From JAJRXC01 sp047639555 (GTDB lineage Bacteria; Actinomycetota; Acidimicrobiia; Acidimicrobiales; Aldehydirespiratoraceae), in NCBI GenBank assembly GCA_047639555.1, contig JBLIOE010000005.1:1-64000 (forward strand): DNA of 64,000 nt. The letters run 5' to 3'. This document shows, one piece after another, positions 42,235-50,499 of the stretch (within the stretch, counting starts at the first letter, position 1; the number at the start of each line of letters is the position of its first letter). A program made the translations under genes and the position numbers. Below the pieces are notes generated by a model. That model ran no database searches and was not told where the DNA came from. It saw only the letters and a list, made by a program, of their open reading frames with translations.

Positions 42235-42252
42235 ATTCCGTACTGTGGGGTC

Positions 42253-42900
42253 GTGGCAAGTGGACACATCCCCGAAGCAACGGTTGCTCGTCTCCCGGTT
42301 TACCTCCGGAGTCTGAGTGAACTTGCCGCGTCTGGGGCGACCACGACCTCTTCTGATGTGGTGGCCGAACTTGCGGGTGTCAATGCTGCGAAGGTGCGCA
42401 AGGACCTCAGCTACCTCGGCACACATGGCACTCGCGGTGTGGGCTACGACGTTCGCCATCTGGTGTTTGAGGTCAGTCGGGCTCTCGGCGTCGCCAACAC
42501 GTGGCCGGTCGTCGTGTGCGGCTTAGGCAACCTTGGCCGAGCGCTGGCGACACATACGGGGTTCACCGAGCGTGGCTTTCCGGTGGTTGCGGCGATTGAT
42601 GTCAATCCGGAGATCGTCGGTACAACCGTCGACGGGGTGCCCGTCCACTCGCCCGATGCGCTCGCCCAAATTGTCCCGAGCCTCGGCATCGCGATTGGAG
42701 TTGTCGCCACGCCAGCGGTGGCCGCCCAGGAAACCGCGGACCTGCTCGTCGCCGCCGGAATCCGTTCGATTCTTGATTTCAGCCCCGCCGTTTTGAGCGT
42801 TCCGGACTATGTCGAGGTTCGCGCCGTGGACCTATCGACCGAGCTTCAGATCCTCGGCTTCCATCTCCAACGAGATTTGCCACCACTGCCGCCGGTGTGA
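42253..42900 (+). CDS. rex: Redox-sensing transcriptional repressor Rex
   Basis: 215 residues. The N-terminal winged helix (about 8-78) contains VARLPVYLRSLSELAASG and KVRKDLSYLGTHGTRGVGYD, which recognise the operator; the Rossmann part (about 85-195) has the NADH site VVCGLGNLGRAL; the last helix swaps between subunits. Rex senses the NADH/NAD+ ratio and controls respiration and fermentation genes. GTG 42253 gives a standard start. It precedes hemA by 63 bases, the arrangement known from Streptomyces (rex-hemACD), so haem synthesis is tied to redox state. Confidence 0.96.
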   Translation: MASGHIPEATVARLPVYLRSLSELAASGATTTSSDVVAELAGVNAAKVRKDLSYLGTHGTRGVGYDVRHLVFEVSRALGVANTWPVVVCGLGNLGRALATHTGFTERGFPVVAAIDVNPEIVGTTVDGVPVHSPDALAQIVPSLGIAIGVVATPAVAAQETADLLVAAGIRSILDFSPAVLSVPDYVEVRAVDLSTELQILGFHLQRDLPPLPPV

Positions 42901-42963
42901 CGCTCGTCCCGTCGCGGGCCTAGGGGTTGGCAAAACCCCCCTCCGTCCTCCAGTCTGGAGGTT

Positions 42964-44223
42964 GTGTCAATCGTCGCTATTGGGTGCAACCATCGGTCAA
43001 CGCCGCTTGCCAAGCTTGAGCGGATGACGGTCGCGCCCGACGACATGGGCAAAGCACTCTCCGGTCTGGGTGAAGCCGACAACCTTTCCGAGGTCGTCGT
43101 ACTGTCCACCTGCAACCGCATCGAGGTCTACGCCTTCGCTGAACGATTCCATGGCGGCTACCAAGACGTGCGCGAGTTTCTCGCCCGTCACGCCGGCCTT
43201 GCTCCCGAGGAAGTCGCCGACCACCTCTACGCCCACCACGACACCGAGGCGGTGCGCCACCTCTTCTCTGTCGCCGCGGGCCTCGATTCCGCGGTCGTGG
43301 GTGAACACGAAATCCTCGGTCAGGTGCGCGACTCGTGGACTCGTGGGGTCGACGAAGGCACCGTCGGCACATCGCTGGGCGGCCTGTTTCGCCACGCGGT
43401 CGAAACCGGCAAACGAGCCCGCACCGAAACCTCCATCGCTCGCGGCATCGCCTCCGTCTCGCAGGCCGCCGTCGCCCTGGCCGACGATCGGATCGACGGT
43501 CTCAAGGGCCGCACCGTCCTCGTGATTGGTGCCGGCGAAATGGCCGAGGGCACCGTGAAGTCTCTGGCCAAGGCCGGCGCCGCCGAAGTCCTCGTCGCCA
43601 ATCGAACCTGGGAACGGGCCGTCTCGCTCGCCGCGGCTTGCAACGGTGAAGCTGTGCGCCTCGATCAACTCGGCGACGCGCTCCGCCGCGTCGATGTCTT
43701 GGTCACCACCACAGGCGCGCAAAACCTCATTCTCGAAGCAGCCGATATCTCTGGGCTCGCCGCCGATCGCGGCGGCCGCAATCTGGTCATCGTCGACGTG
43801 GCCGTTCCCCGCGACGTAGACCCCACTGCCCGCCAGATTCCGGGCGTCACACTGCTCGATATGGATGACATCGGCGCCTTCATTGACAAGGGCCTCGAGA
43901 GTCGTGGCGGCGAAGTCGAAAGCGTCCGGGCGATCGTCGATGCTGAAGTTGACCGCTACCAGGCGATGGTCTCGGCCCGTGAAGTCGCGCCGCTCATTTC
44001 TGGGCTGCGGTCAAAGGCGGAGAACCTTCGCCAGACCGAGCTCGCCCGTCACGAAGCCAAGCTGGCGGGTCTCGATGATGCGCAGCGCGAAGCGGTTGAA
44101 GCACTCACCAAGGGCATCGTCAACAAGTTGTTGCACGACCCAACAGTACGACTCAAGGATGCCGCGGGCCGCCCTCGGGGCGACCGACTCGCAGAGTCGT
44201 TGCGCGATCTCTTCGATCTCTGA
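42964..44223 (+). CDS. hemA: Glutamyl-tRNA reductase
   Basis: 419 residues, GTG start. HemA reduces glutamyl-tRNA(Glu) to glutamate-1-semialdehyde with NADPH, the first committed step of the C5 haem pathway. The catalytic Cys50 is in VVLSTCNRIEVYAF; GEHEILGQVRDSW and ETSIARGIASVSQAAVALA follow, and the NADPH domain has VLVIGAGEMAEGTV. The dimerisation helix occupies the last 90 residues (EALTKGIVNKLLHDPTVRLK). hemC starts ten bases after its stop. Confidence 0.96.
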   Translation: MSIVAIGCNHRSTPLAKLERMTVAPDDMGKALSGLGEADNLSEVVVLSTCNRIEVYAFAERFHGGYQDVREFLARHAGLAPEEVADHLYAHHDTEAVRHLFSVAAGLDSAVVGEHEILGQVRDSWTRGVDEGTVGTSLGGLFRHAVETGKRARTETSIARGIASVSQAAVALADDRIDGLKGRTVLVIGAGEMAEGTVKSLAKAGAAEVLVANRTWERAVSLAAACNGEAVRLDQLGDALRRVDVLVTTTGAQNLILEAADISGLAADRGGRNLVIVDVAVPRDVDPTARQIPGVTLLDMDDIGAFIDKGLESRGGEVESVRAIVDAEVDRYQAMVSAREVAPLISGLRSKAENLRQTELARHEAKLAGLDDAQREAVEALTKGIVNKLLHDPTVRLKDAAGRPRGDRLAESLRDLFDL

Positions 44224-44233
44224 GACAGCTGCG

Positions 44234-45133
44234 ATGACTTTGCGCGCCGCCACCCGAGGAAGCGCCCTGGCGCGCTGGCAGACCCAACACGTGGCTACGT
44301 TGATGGCCGCCTCGCCGAGCGCCTCTGTGGTGGAGGAAGTGATTGTCTCCACGGTTGGCGATCGCGACACAACTACACCTATCCACGCAATGGGCGGCAA
44401 GGGCGTGTTTGTGAAAGAGGTGCAGGCGGCGGTGCTCGATGGACGCGCCGACCTTGCCGTGCACTCCGGCAAGGACCTGCCTGCGGAGACGCCCGATGGT
44501 CTTGTCGTTGTTGCGGTGCCACAACGCGCTGATGCGCGGGATGCGTTGATCGGCGCCTCATGGGAAACCCTTCGGACCGGCGCCCACATCGCCACCGGCT
44601 CGGTGCGCCGTCGCGCCCAGCTCGCCTGGCATCGCCCCGACCTTCGCTTCTCCGAACTCCGGGGCAATATCGCGACGCGCCTTGAGAAAGCCGCCGACTT
44701 CGACGCGATTGTCATGGCTGCCGCGGCCCTCGATCGTCTCGAACTCACGGTCGCTCACGTCGATCGTCTCGACCCGGCAGTGATGGTGCCGCAAGTGGCC
44801 CAGGGTGCGTTGGCGATCGAATGTCGGGCCGATGATGTCGACACGATCGCGGCGCTGCGCACAATCGAACACGGTCCGAGTCGCCGAGTTTTTGACGCCG
44901 AGCGGGCGTTCTTGTCAGAACTTGGCGGCGACTGCGACCTTCCCGCCGGCGCTCATGCGGTCCTGGCCGACGATGGCTCGATCGAGCTCGTGGGCATGTT
45001 GTCGTCGCTCGACGGACGAGTACTGATTCGCGAGCGGCGGGTCGGCGACCACCCCGACTCGCTCGGACGCGGAATCGCCCGGTTCCTCCTCGATGACGCC
45101 GGCGGCACCGACCTCCTCGCCGATTCCCGATGA
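44234..45133 (+). CDS. hemC: Hydroxymethylbilane synthase (porphobilinogen deaminase)
   Basis: 299 residues. HemC joins four porphobilinogens into hydroxymethylbilane. Motifs: RAATRGSALARWQTQHV at the start, FVKEVQAAVLDGRADLAVHS, GSVRRRAQL and ELRGNIATRLEK. The dipyrromethane cofactor attaches to Cys234 in ELGGDCDLPAGAHA. ATG 44234 is the family start; the open frame from 43865 is inside hemA. The stop overlaps hemD by four bases (ATGA). Confidence 0.95.
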   Translation: MTLRAATRGSALARWQTQHVATLMAASPSASVVEEVIVSTVGDRDTTTPIHAMGGKGVFVKEVQAAVLDGRADLAVHSGKDLPAETPDGLVVVAVPQRADARDALIGASWETLRTGAHIATGSVRRRAQLAWHRPDLRFSELRGNIATRLEKAADFDAIVMAAAALDRLELTVAHVDRLDPAVMVPQVAQGALAIECRADDVDTIAALRTIEHGPSRRVFDAERAFLSELGGDCDLPAGAHAVLADDGSIELVGMLSSLDGRVLIRERRVGDHPDSLGRGIARFLLDDAGGTDLLADSR

Positions 45134-46203
45134 CCACGCGGCGGCTGGCCGGCGTTCGGGTGGTCGTTACCCGCACCCGCGAACAGTCCGCCAGCCTCGT
45201 TGATGCCCTGGAAGCAGAGGGGGCCGCGGTGATCGCCGTGCCGGTAATCGAGATCGTCGACCCGGCCGACGGCGGCGCGGCCCTACGCTCCGGGTTGGCC
45301 AGCCTTCTCCGTGGCGACTGGGTCGTTATTTCGAGCCCGAACGGTGCCACCCGCGTTGGTGCAGTTCTCGCCGACCACCCACTCGCTCCGGGTGTCGCCG
45401 TTGCGGTTATCGGACCGGGCACCAAAGCTCGCGCCGAAGCGGCCGGCATCACTGTCGACCTCATCCCGAAGGCATCGATCGCCGAAGGCCTGCTCGAGGT
45501 CCTCCCTGGCCCGAATGTGAGCGGCGGCACGATGTTGTTGGCCCGCGCCGAAGAAGGTCGCAACCTTCTCCCGGAGGGGCTGCGGGAGCGAGGCTGGAAA
45601 GTGCTCGACGTCGCCGCGTATCGCACGATCGCGGTCGAGGTCAGCGACGAGGATCGCGAACATTGCCGTCACGCTGATGTTGCCGCGTTCACCTCAGCTT
45701 CTACCGTGCGCCATCTTCACGCCGGAGCGGGAGTCGACCATCTCCCACCCGTGCTCGCCGCCATCGGCCCAGCCACTGCCCATCAGGCCGCCGCGCTCGG
45801 GCTTGAGGTCGATATCACCGCCACCGAACATTCAATCCCTGGTTTGGTCGATGCTCTCTGTCGTTCAGTTCCAGACATGGTGTTGATTCGTCCTGAGGAC
45901 GCCACCGCTGCAGAGTCACAGTGGATGCTCGATCGCGGCGCGTCGCTCACGTCCGATCCCGATGCAGTCAACCCCCCGAACGGGCTCTTCCTTGTCGCTC
46001 GGCTCAACGGAGATCCGGTGGGATGTGGTGTTCTCAAGGTCGTCGAACCGGGTGTCGCCGATATCAAGCGCATGTGGATCAGCGACAAGGTGCGCGGCCG
46101 CGAGGTTGGGCGCCAACTCCTCGATCGTCTTGCCGAAGAAGCGCGCATTCTCGGACTCCGACCGGTGGAGCGGGAAACGAACCGGCCACTCGAATTCGAC
46201 TAG
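45130..46203 (+). CDS. hemD: Uroporphyrinogen-III synthase fused to a partial GNAT domain
   Basis: 357 residues. Residues 1-245 are HemD, which closes hydroxymethylbilane with inversion of ring D; VRVVVTRTREQSASLVDALE, WVVISSPNGATRVG, AVIGPGTKARAEAAG and AFTSASTVRHL are typical. Residues about 250-357 form an acetyltransferase-like GNAT module (LFLVARLNGDPVGCGVL, KRMWISDKVRGREVGRQLLD) that stops after RETNRPLEFD, before the last strand and helix of a normal GNAT. The fusion is unusual; many actinobacterial HemD proteins instead carry a winged-helix domain. No gene break is visible between the parts. Confidence 0.85.
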   Translation: MTTRRLAGVRVVVTRTREQSASLVDALEAEGAAVIAVPVIEIVDPADGGAALRSGLASLLRGDWVVISSPNGATRVGAVLADHPLAPGVAVAVIGPGTKARAEAAGITVDLIPKASIAEGLLEVLPGPNVSGGTMLLARAEEGRNLLPEGLRERGWKVLDVAAYRTIAVEVSDEDREHCRHADVAAFTSASTVRHLHAGAGVDHLPPVLAAIGPATAHQAAALGLEVDITATEHSIPGLVDALCRSVPDMVLIRPEDATAAESQWMLDRGASLTSDPDAVNPPNGLFLVARLNGDPVGCGVLKVVEPGVADIKRMWISDKVRGREVGRQLLDRLAEEARILGLRPVERETNRPLEFD

Positions 46204-46243
46204 TTGCCGCTGCGTTGGGCGCAGCATGGGCCACTCTGGAGCG

Positions 46244-46582
46244 ATGGACCGCCTCGACCCGTCGCCGGAGCGGCAAGAGATCTTGCGAGTTCTCGCCGAG
46301 CTGGTGTCCTTTCTTCGCACCTGGGGCGAGGCCGACCACGTCGCCTTGCTCGATGCCGCCGGCCGTCAACTGGCCGACGGCCATCCCGATGCGCTGGGGC
46401 GGTTGACTGGCGTGTTCGGGGGCCGGAGCAACCTTCGCGAGCTGGTGATCAGCAAAGACAACGGCCACGACATCGAGGACATACGCGTGGGATCGGTGAA
46501 TGGCCGCCTGCGACTGCTCCGCAGCGCGGCGATCGCTGGGATCGCTGCCCTCCAAGCCGAAACCCCCCGCACGGATGATTAA
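46244..46582 (+). CDS. Small helical protein of unknown function
   Basis: 112 residues. It is mostly helical, with EILRVLAELVSFLRTWGEAD, a central segment LTGVFGGRSNLRELVIS and a C-terminal helix RLRLLRSAAIAGIAALQ. The arrangement resembles small DUF6966-like proteins, but I am not certain. ATG 46244 and ATG 46226 are both possible, the latter having poor upstream signals. Its stop overlaps the next gene's start by eight bases, so it is expressed with the HAD hydrolase inside the hem operon. Confidence 0.6.
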   Translation: MDRLDPSPERQEILRVLAELVSFLRTWGEADHVALLDAAGRQLADGHPDALGRLTGVFGGRSNLRELVISKDNGHDIEDIRVGSVNGRLRLLRSAAIAGIAALQAETPRTDD

Positions 46583-47231
46583 CGCCATCGTCTTCGACTT
46601 CGATGGCACCATCGCCGACACGGAGTGGCCGATCTACGAGGTCGCTCGTGATGCGTTTCAGGCGCACGGGTTGGACTTCGCCCTCACCGACTGGGTGAAG
46701 GGCATCGGCCTCGCCGACAACAAGTCGCTGCCTGAGCTGCTGGCCGATGCGTTGGGCCACCCGCCCGACGACGCGATCGTGGCTGAAGCGGCCCGCACCC
46801 GGGAAAGCTGGAACGCCAGGATGGACACCTTCCCCGGTGTCATGGCCGTGATTACGGCGGCCAACGTGGCGGGCGTCCCGCTCGCGGTGGCGAGCAGCTC
46901 GCCGACCGCATGGGTCGAGCCCCACCTGCGTCGGCTGGGTCTGATCGAACACTTCGTCGCCGTGCGCACCCGCGACCATGTCGATCGCGGCAAACCGGCG
47001 CCGGACCTTTTTCTCGCGGCCGCCGCAGCGCTCGACATCGACCCCGCGGGCGCGGTGGCGATCGAAGACTCCAAACACGGCTGTGCGTCAGCCAAAGCCG
47101 CAGGCATGACCTGTGTGGTCGTCCCGAACCGAATCACGGCCCTCGACAAGCCCACCAACGCCGACCTCATCCTCGACTCCCTCACCGACTTCCCGTTCGA
47201 ACGTTTCGGCCTCCCCCGCGATGTTCTGTGA
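46575..47231 (+). CDS. HAD-superfamily hydrolase (subfamily IA phosphatase/mutase)
   Basis: 218 residues. The nucleophile motif is FDFDGTIADTEWP (7-19), motif II is VASSSPTAWVEPHL, motif III Lys is in RGKPAPDLFL and motif IV is VAIEDSKHG. This set fits beta-phosphoglucomutase or phosphoglycolate-phosphatase-like enzymes; the ThreeAsp pattern in the first motif (D-x-D) implies real catalysis, substrate unknown. It overlaps the previous small gene. The last four codons form the left arm of a long perfect hairpin. Confidence 0.88.
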   Translation: MINAIVFDFDGTIADTEWPIYEVARDAFQAHGLDFALTDWVKGIGLADNKSLPELLADALGHPPDDAIVAEAARTRESWNARMDTFPGVMAVITAANVAGVPLAVASSSPTAWVEPHLRRLGLIEHFVAVRTRDHVDRGKPAPDLFLAAAAALDIDPAGAVAIEDSKHGCASAKAAGMTCVVVPNRITALDKPTNADLILDSLTDFPFERFGLPRDVL

Positions 47232-47271
47232 ACGGAAACCGGCGCCCTGCGCCGGTTTCCGTTCACAGAAC
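47223..47271. terminator. Perfect 23-bp hairpin at the end of the HAD gene
   Basis: The 23 bases from 47223 (gttctgtgaacggaaaccgg and three more) are repeated inverted after a 3-base loop (cct), ending at 47271. The left arm includes the last codons and stop of the HAD gene. There is no T run after it, so it may act as a factor-dependent terminator, an RNA stabiliser or a processing site between the hemACD and hemBL parts. Confidence 0.75.
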
Positions 47272-47324
47272 GTGAAACGGGGGCGCGAAATGGGCTCGGG
47301 ACTGGTGATGGGTAGCCTTACGGG

Positions 47325-48305
47325 GTGAGCTTTCCTCAACGGCGTCTGCGCCGACTCCGACGGACCCCCGCCTTACGCCGGATGGTCAGCGAAACCCGCC
47401 TCCATCCCGACGACCTGATTGCGCCGCTCTTCGTGCGCGAGGGCATCGACGAACGCCAGCCGATTGAGTCGCTGCCGGGCCAGTTCCAGCACTCTCGCGC
47501 CTCGTTGCGTGAAGAGGTGCGCCAACTGAAGGACCTCGGCGTTCCGTCCGTCATTCTTTTTGGTGTGCCGGAGCGCAAGGATGCCCACGGTTCCGAAGCC
47601 TGGAACCCGGATGGCATCGTCCAGCTCGCCCTACAGGATCTCCGCGATGACCATGGCGACGACCTGGTCTTGTGTGCCGATCTCTGCGTCGATGAATACA
47701 CCGACCACGGACACTGTGGAGTGCTCGACGGATCGGGTCAGCCCGACAACGACGCCACGCTCGAGCTCTACGAGCAAATTGCCGTGGCCCAGGCCAAGGC
47801 CGGTGCGGACATCGTGGCGCCCAGCGGGATGATGGACGGCCAGGTCTTCGCCATTCGTGAAGCCCTCGATGAAGAAGGATTCGACGACATCGCGATCCTG
47901 GCGTATGCCGCCAAGTACGCCACCGCCCTTTACGGCCCGTTCCGCGATGCGGTCGACGTCACAATCGTCGACGGTGGCGACCGGAAGGGCTACCAACAAG
48001 ATGTCGCCAACGCCCGCGAAGCGATGGAAGAGATCCGCGAAGACATTGCCGAAGGCGCCGACATTGTCATGGTGAAGCCAGCGATGCCCTATCTCGACGT
48101 GATCGCTCGAGCTCGGGCCGAAGTCGACATCCCGATTGCGGCGTACCACGTGAGCGGCGAATACGCGATGGTCCATGCGGGCGCCGAGCGCGGCTGGATC
48201 GATCTCGAGGCCGTCGCCTTCGAACACACGCTGGCCATCAAGCGGGCCGGCGCCGACCTGATTCTCACCTACTTCGCTCGGCTACTCGCCGAGGGAATGC
48301 AGTAG
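47325..48305 (+). CDS. hemB: Delta-aminolevulinic acid dehydratase (porphobilinogen synthase)
   Basis: 326 residues, GTG start. HemB condenses two aminolevulinates to porphobilinogen. The Schiff-base lysines are in AYAAKYAT (Lys197) and MVKPAMPYLDV. The metal site, which is three cysteines (CxC...C) in zinc enzymes, reads CVDEYTDHGHC here: Cys121, Asp123, Cys131. The middle ligand is thus Asp, a mix of the zinc and magnesium types. It follows the HAD gene by 93 bases, most of them the hairpin. Confidence 0.95.
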   Translation: MSFPQRRLRRLRRTPALRRMVSETRLHPDDLIAPLFVREGIDERQPIESLPGQFQHSRASLREEVRQLKDLGVPSVILFGVPERKDAHGSEAWNPDGIVQLALQDLRDDHGDDLVLCADLCVDEYTDHGHCGVLDGSGQPDNDATLELYEQIAVAQAKAGADIVAPSGMMDGQVFAIREALDEEGFDDIAILAYAAKYATALYGPFRDAVDVTIVDGGDRKGYQQDVANAREAMEEIREDIAEGADIVMVKPAMPYLDVIARARAEVDIPIAAYHVSGEYAMVHAGAERGWIDLEAVAFEHTLAIKRAGADLILTYFARLLAEGMQ

Positions 48306-48313
48306 GAGCCTTC

Positions 48314-49573
48314 ATGAGCAACACCAACGAATCCCTCTTCGAGCGGGCCCAAGCTGTCATCCCGGGTGGGGTCAACTCCCCGGTGCGGGCCTTTGGCTCC
48401 GTCGGCGGCACGCCCTACTTCGTGGCGAAAGCGGAGGGTGCCTATATCGAAGACGTCGAGGGCACTCGTTATATCGACTACGTGATGAGTTATGGACCGG
48501 GCATTCTCGGCCACGCCCATCCCGCGATCACGGCCGCCGTTCAGGACGCCGCCCTCCGGGGCACGAGCTATGGCGCCCCGACCGAAGGCGAGGTCTTGCT
48601 CGCCGAGGAGATCTGTCGCCGGATCGACGGCATCGACATGGTGCGCATGGTGTCTTCGGGCACCGAAGCAACCATGACCGCCATTCGTTTGGCGCGTGGT
48701 GCCACAGGTCGCGATCGAATTGTGAAATTCGCGGGCAACTATCACGGCCACTCCGACGCCCTTCTCGTTGCCGGCGGCTCAGGCGTCGCTCAGCAGGGCC
48801 TGAAGGGCTCCGAAGGGGTTACCGCTGGTGCGGTGGCTGACACCACCGTGGCGCCCTACAACGTGATCCCCGAGCTCGATGACACCGTTGCCTGCGTGAT
48901 CGTCGAGCCGGTCGCCGCCAATATGGGACTGATCGAGCCCGCCCCCGGGTTCCTCCAGGGCCTGCGCGATGCCTGCGACGAAGTGGGCGCGCTGCTGATG
49001 TTCGATGAGGTCATCACCGGCTTTCGTTTGGCCTTCGGCGGCGCCGCCGAATGGTCCGGTGTGCAACCCGACATTTGGTGCTTCGGCAAAGTGATTGGTG
49101 GCGGTCTCCCGGTCGGCGCCTTCGGCGCTTCTCGCGAGATCATGTCGAATCTCGCGCCGCTCGGTCCGGTCTACCAAGCCGGCACGCTCTCGGGAAACCC
49201 GCTCGCGATGGCGGCCGGCCTGGCCCAACTCGAACAGCTCACTCCCGCGGCCTATGCCCAACTCGAAGCCACGGCCGCTGAGCTGCAGGCCGGTTTGGCT
49301 GCCGCCTTTGGGGACGCCGGTGTCGCGGCCACGGTGCCGCGGGTCGGGCCCCTCGTCGGCCTCTTCTTCGGCGCCACGTTGCCGACGAACTTCGATGAGG
49401 CGAAGGCCATCTGTGAGAACGGCGTCTACGAACGTTTCTTCCACGGAATGCTCGATGCCGGGGTCGCGCTCGCCCCTGGTGCCTACGAGGCGCTGTTTCC
49501 GTCGCTTGCCCACGGCAAGGACGAAATCGCGGCGACAATCGATGCGGCGCGTTCTGTCGCAAAAAATCTGTGA
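48314..49573 (+). CDS. hemL: Glutamate-1-semialdehyde 2,1-aminomutase
   Basis: 419 residues of the class III aminotransferase fold. HemL moves the amino group in glutamate-1-semialdehyde to give aminolevulinate, using PLP/PMP. Motifs: AQAVIPGGVNSPVRAFGSVG at the start, MVSSGTEATMTAIRLARG, FAGNYHGHSDALLV, LMFDEVITGFR and the PLP lysine in CFGKVIGGGLPVGAFG. ATG 48314 has GGAG upstream and lies eight bases after hemB. Confidence 0.97.
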   Translation: MSNTNESLFERAQAVIPGGVNSPVRAFGSVGGTPYFVAKAEGAYIEDVEGTRYIDYVMSYGPGILGHAHPAITAAVQDAALRGTSYGAPTEGEVLLAEEICRRIDGIDMVRMVSSGTEATMTAIRLARGATGRDRIVKFAGNYHGHSDALLVAGGSGVAQQGLKGSEGVTAGAVADTTVAPYNVIPELDDTVACVIVEPVAANMGLIEPAPGFLQGLRDACDEVGALLMFDEVITGFRLAFGGAAEWSGVQPDIWCFGKVIGGGLPVGAFGASREIMSNLAPLGPVYQAGTLSGNPLAMAAGLAQLEQLTPAAYAQLEATAAELQAGLAAAFGDAGVAATVPRVGPLVGLFFGATLPTNFDEAKAICENGVYERFFHGMLDAGVALAPGAYEALFPSLAHGKDEIAATIDAARSVAKNL

Positions 49574-49647
49574 TTTCTTGCCAAAGTAGCGAACCGCAGC
49601 GGTTGAATTCACGAATAGGCGTATGACGAATCTCTCAAGGAGCAACG

Positions 49648-50451
49648 ATGAACAAGAAGTATCTACTCGGTGGCGGAATTGTGGGCGTGGTGATCCTCGC
49701 CGTCGCCGTTTGGTTCCTTTTCCTGAAGGGCGACGCCCCCGAAGCGGCCAACAGCGCAGCGGCGAACGACGACCTCGATCAGGTCCTCGCCGAAGAGACG
49801 CCGGCCGACGAAACACCAGCTGATGACGCGCCGGTCGACGATACGCCAGCCGACGATGTTCCTGAGGTGACGACGGCCCCTACCGTGCCGGTCGACGGCA
49901 TCAATGGTGTGTGGACGGTCGACTCTGAGATCGGCAACTTCGACTTCGAAACCGCAAGCGGCAGTTTCGCCGGCTTTCGGGTCGAGGAAGAACTGGTGAC
50001 CGGTGACACCACCGCCGTAGGTCGTTCAGGCGGCGTTACCGGCTCGGTCGCGATTGAAGGCGACCAGCTGAGTGGCGCGGAGATCACTGTCGACATGACA
50101 TCGATCTCGTCGAACAACGGCGGGCGTGAGAACGCTATCCGGAGTGCCATTGGTGCTTCTGAATTCCCCACGTCCACGTTCACCTTTGATGGTGGTGTGG
50201 ATCTCTCCGGCCTAGAGGTCGGCGGTGCCGCTCAGACCTTCTCGATCGAAGGTGACCTCACGGTTGCTGGTGTGACCAATCCGGTCACTTTCAGCATCGA
50301 TGCCAACGTCCGTGACGATGGCTTTGGTGTGATCGTCGGCAGCACCAAGATTGTTTGGCAAGACTTCGGCATCACGCCGCCGTCAGCGTCGATCGTTGTA
50401 TCTGTCGCTGATGAGGGCATCGTCGAATTCCAGCTCATCGTCGCTCGCTAA
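49648..50451 (+). CDS. YceI-family protein with N-terminal membrane anchor
   Basis: 267 residues. A transmembrane helix at about 7-26 is followed by an acidic linker of degenerate repeats (EETPADETPADDAPVDD and following) and a YceI/lipocalin-like beta-barrel from about 85 to the end (GVWTVDSEIGNFDFETASGS, MTSISSNNGGRENAIRS, EFPTSTFTF and GDLTVAGVTNPVTFSI). YceI barrels bind polyisoprenoid molecules. ATG 49648 has AAGGAG at good spacing. It is next to pgi, with 48 bases between the two stops. Confidence 0.9.
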   Translation: MNKKYLLGGGIVGVVILAVAVWFLFLKGDAPEAANSAAANDDLDQVLAEETPADETPADDAPVDDTPADDVPEVTTAPTVPVDGINGVWTVDSEIGNFDFETASGSFAGFRVEEELVTGDTTAVGRSGGVTGSVAIEGDQLSGAEITVDMTSISSNNGGRENAIRSAIGASEFPTSTFTFDGGVDLSGLEVGGAAQTFSIEGDLTVAGVTNPVTFSIDANVRDDGFGVIVGSTKIVWQDFGITPPSASIVVSVADEGIVEFQLIVAR

Positions 50452-50499
50452 ACCGCGACGAACTATTCAGAACGACGGTGCGCGAGTTCGCGTCGCTAT

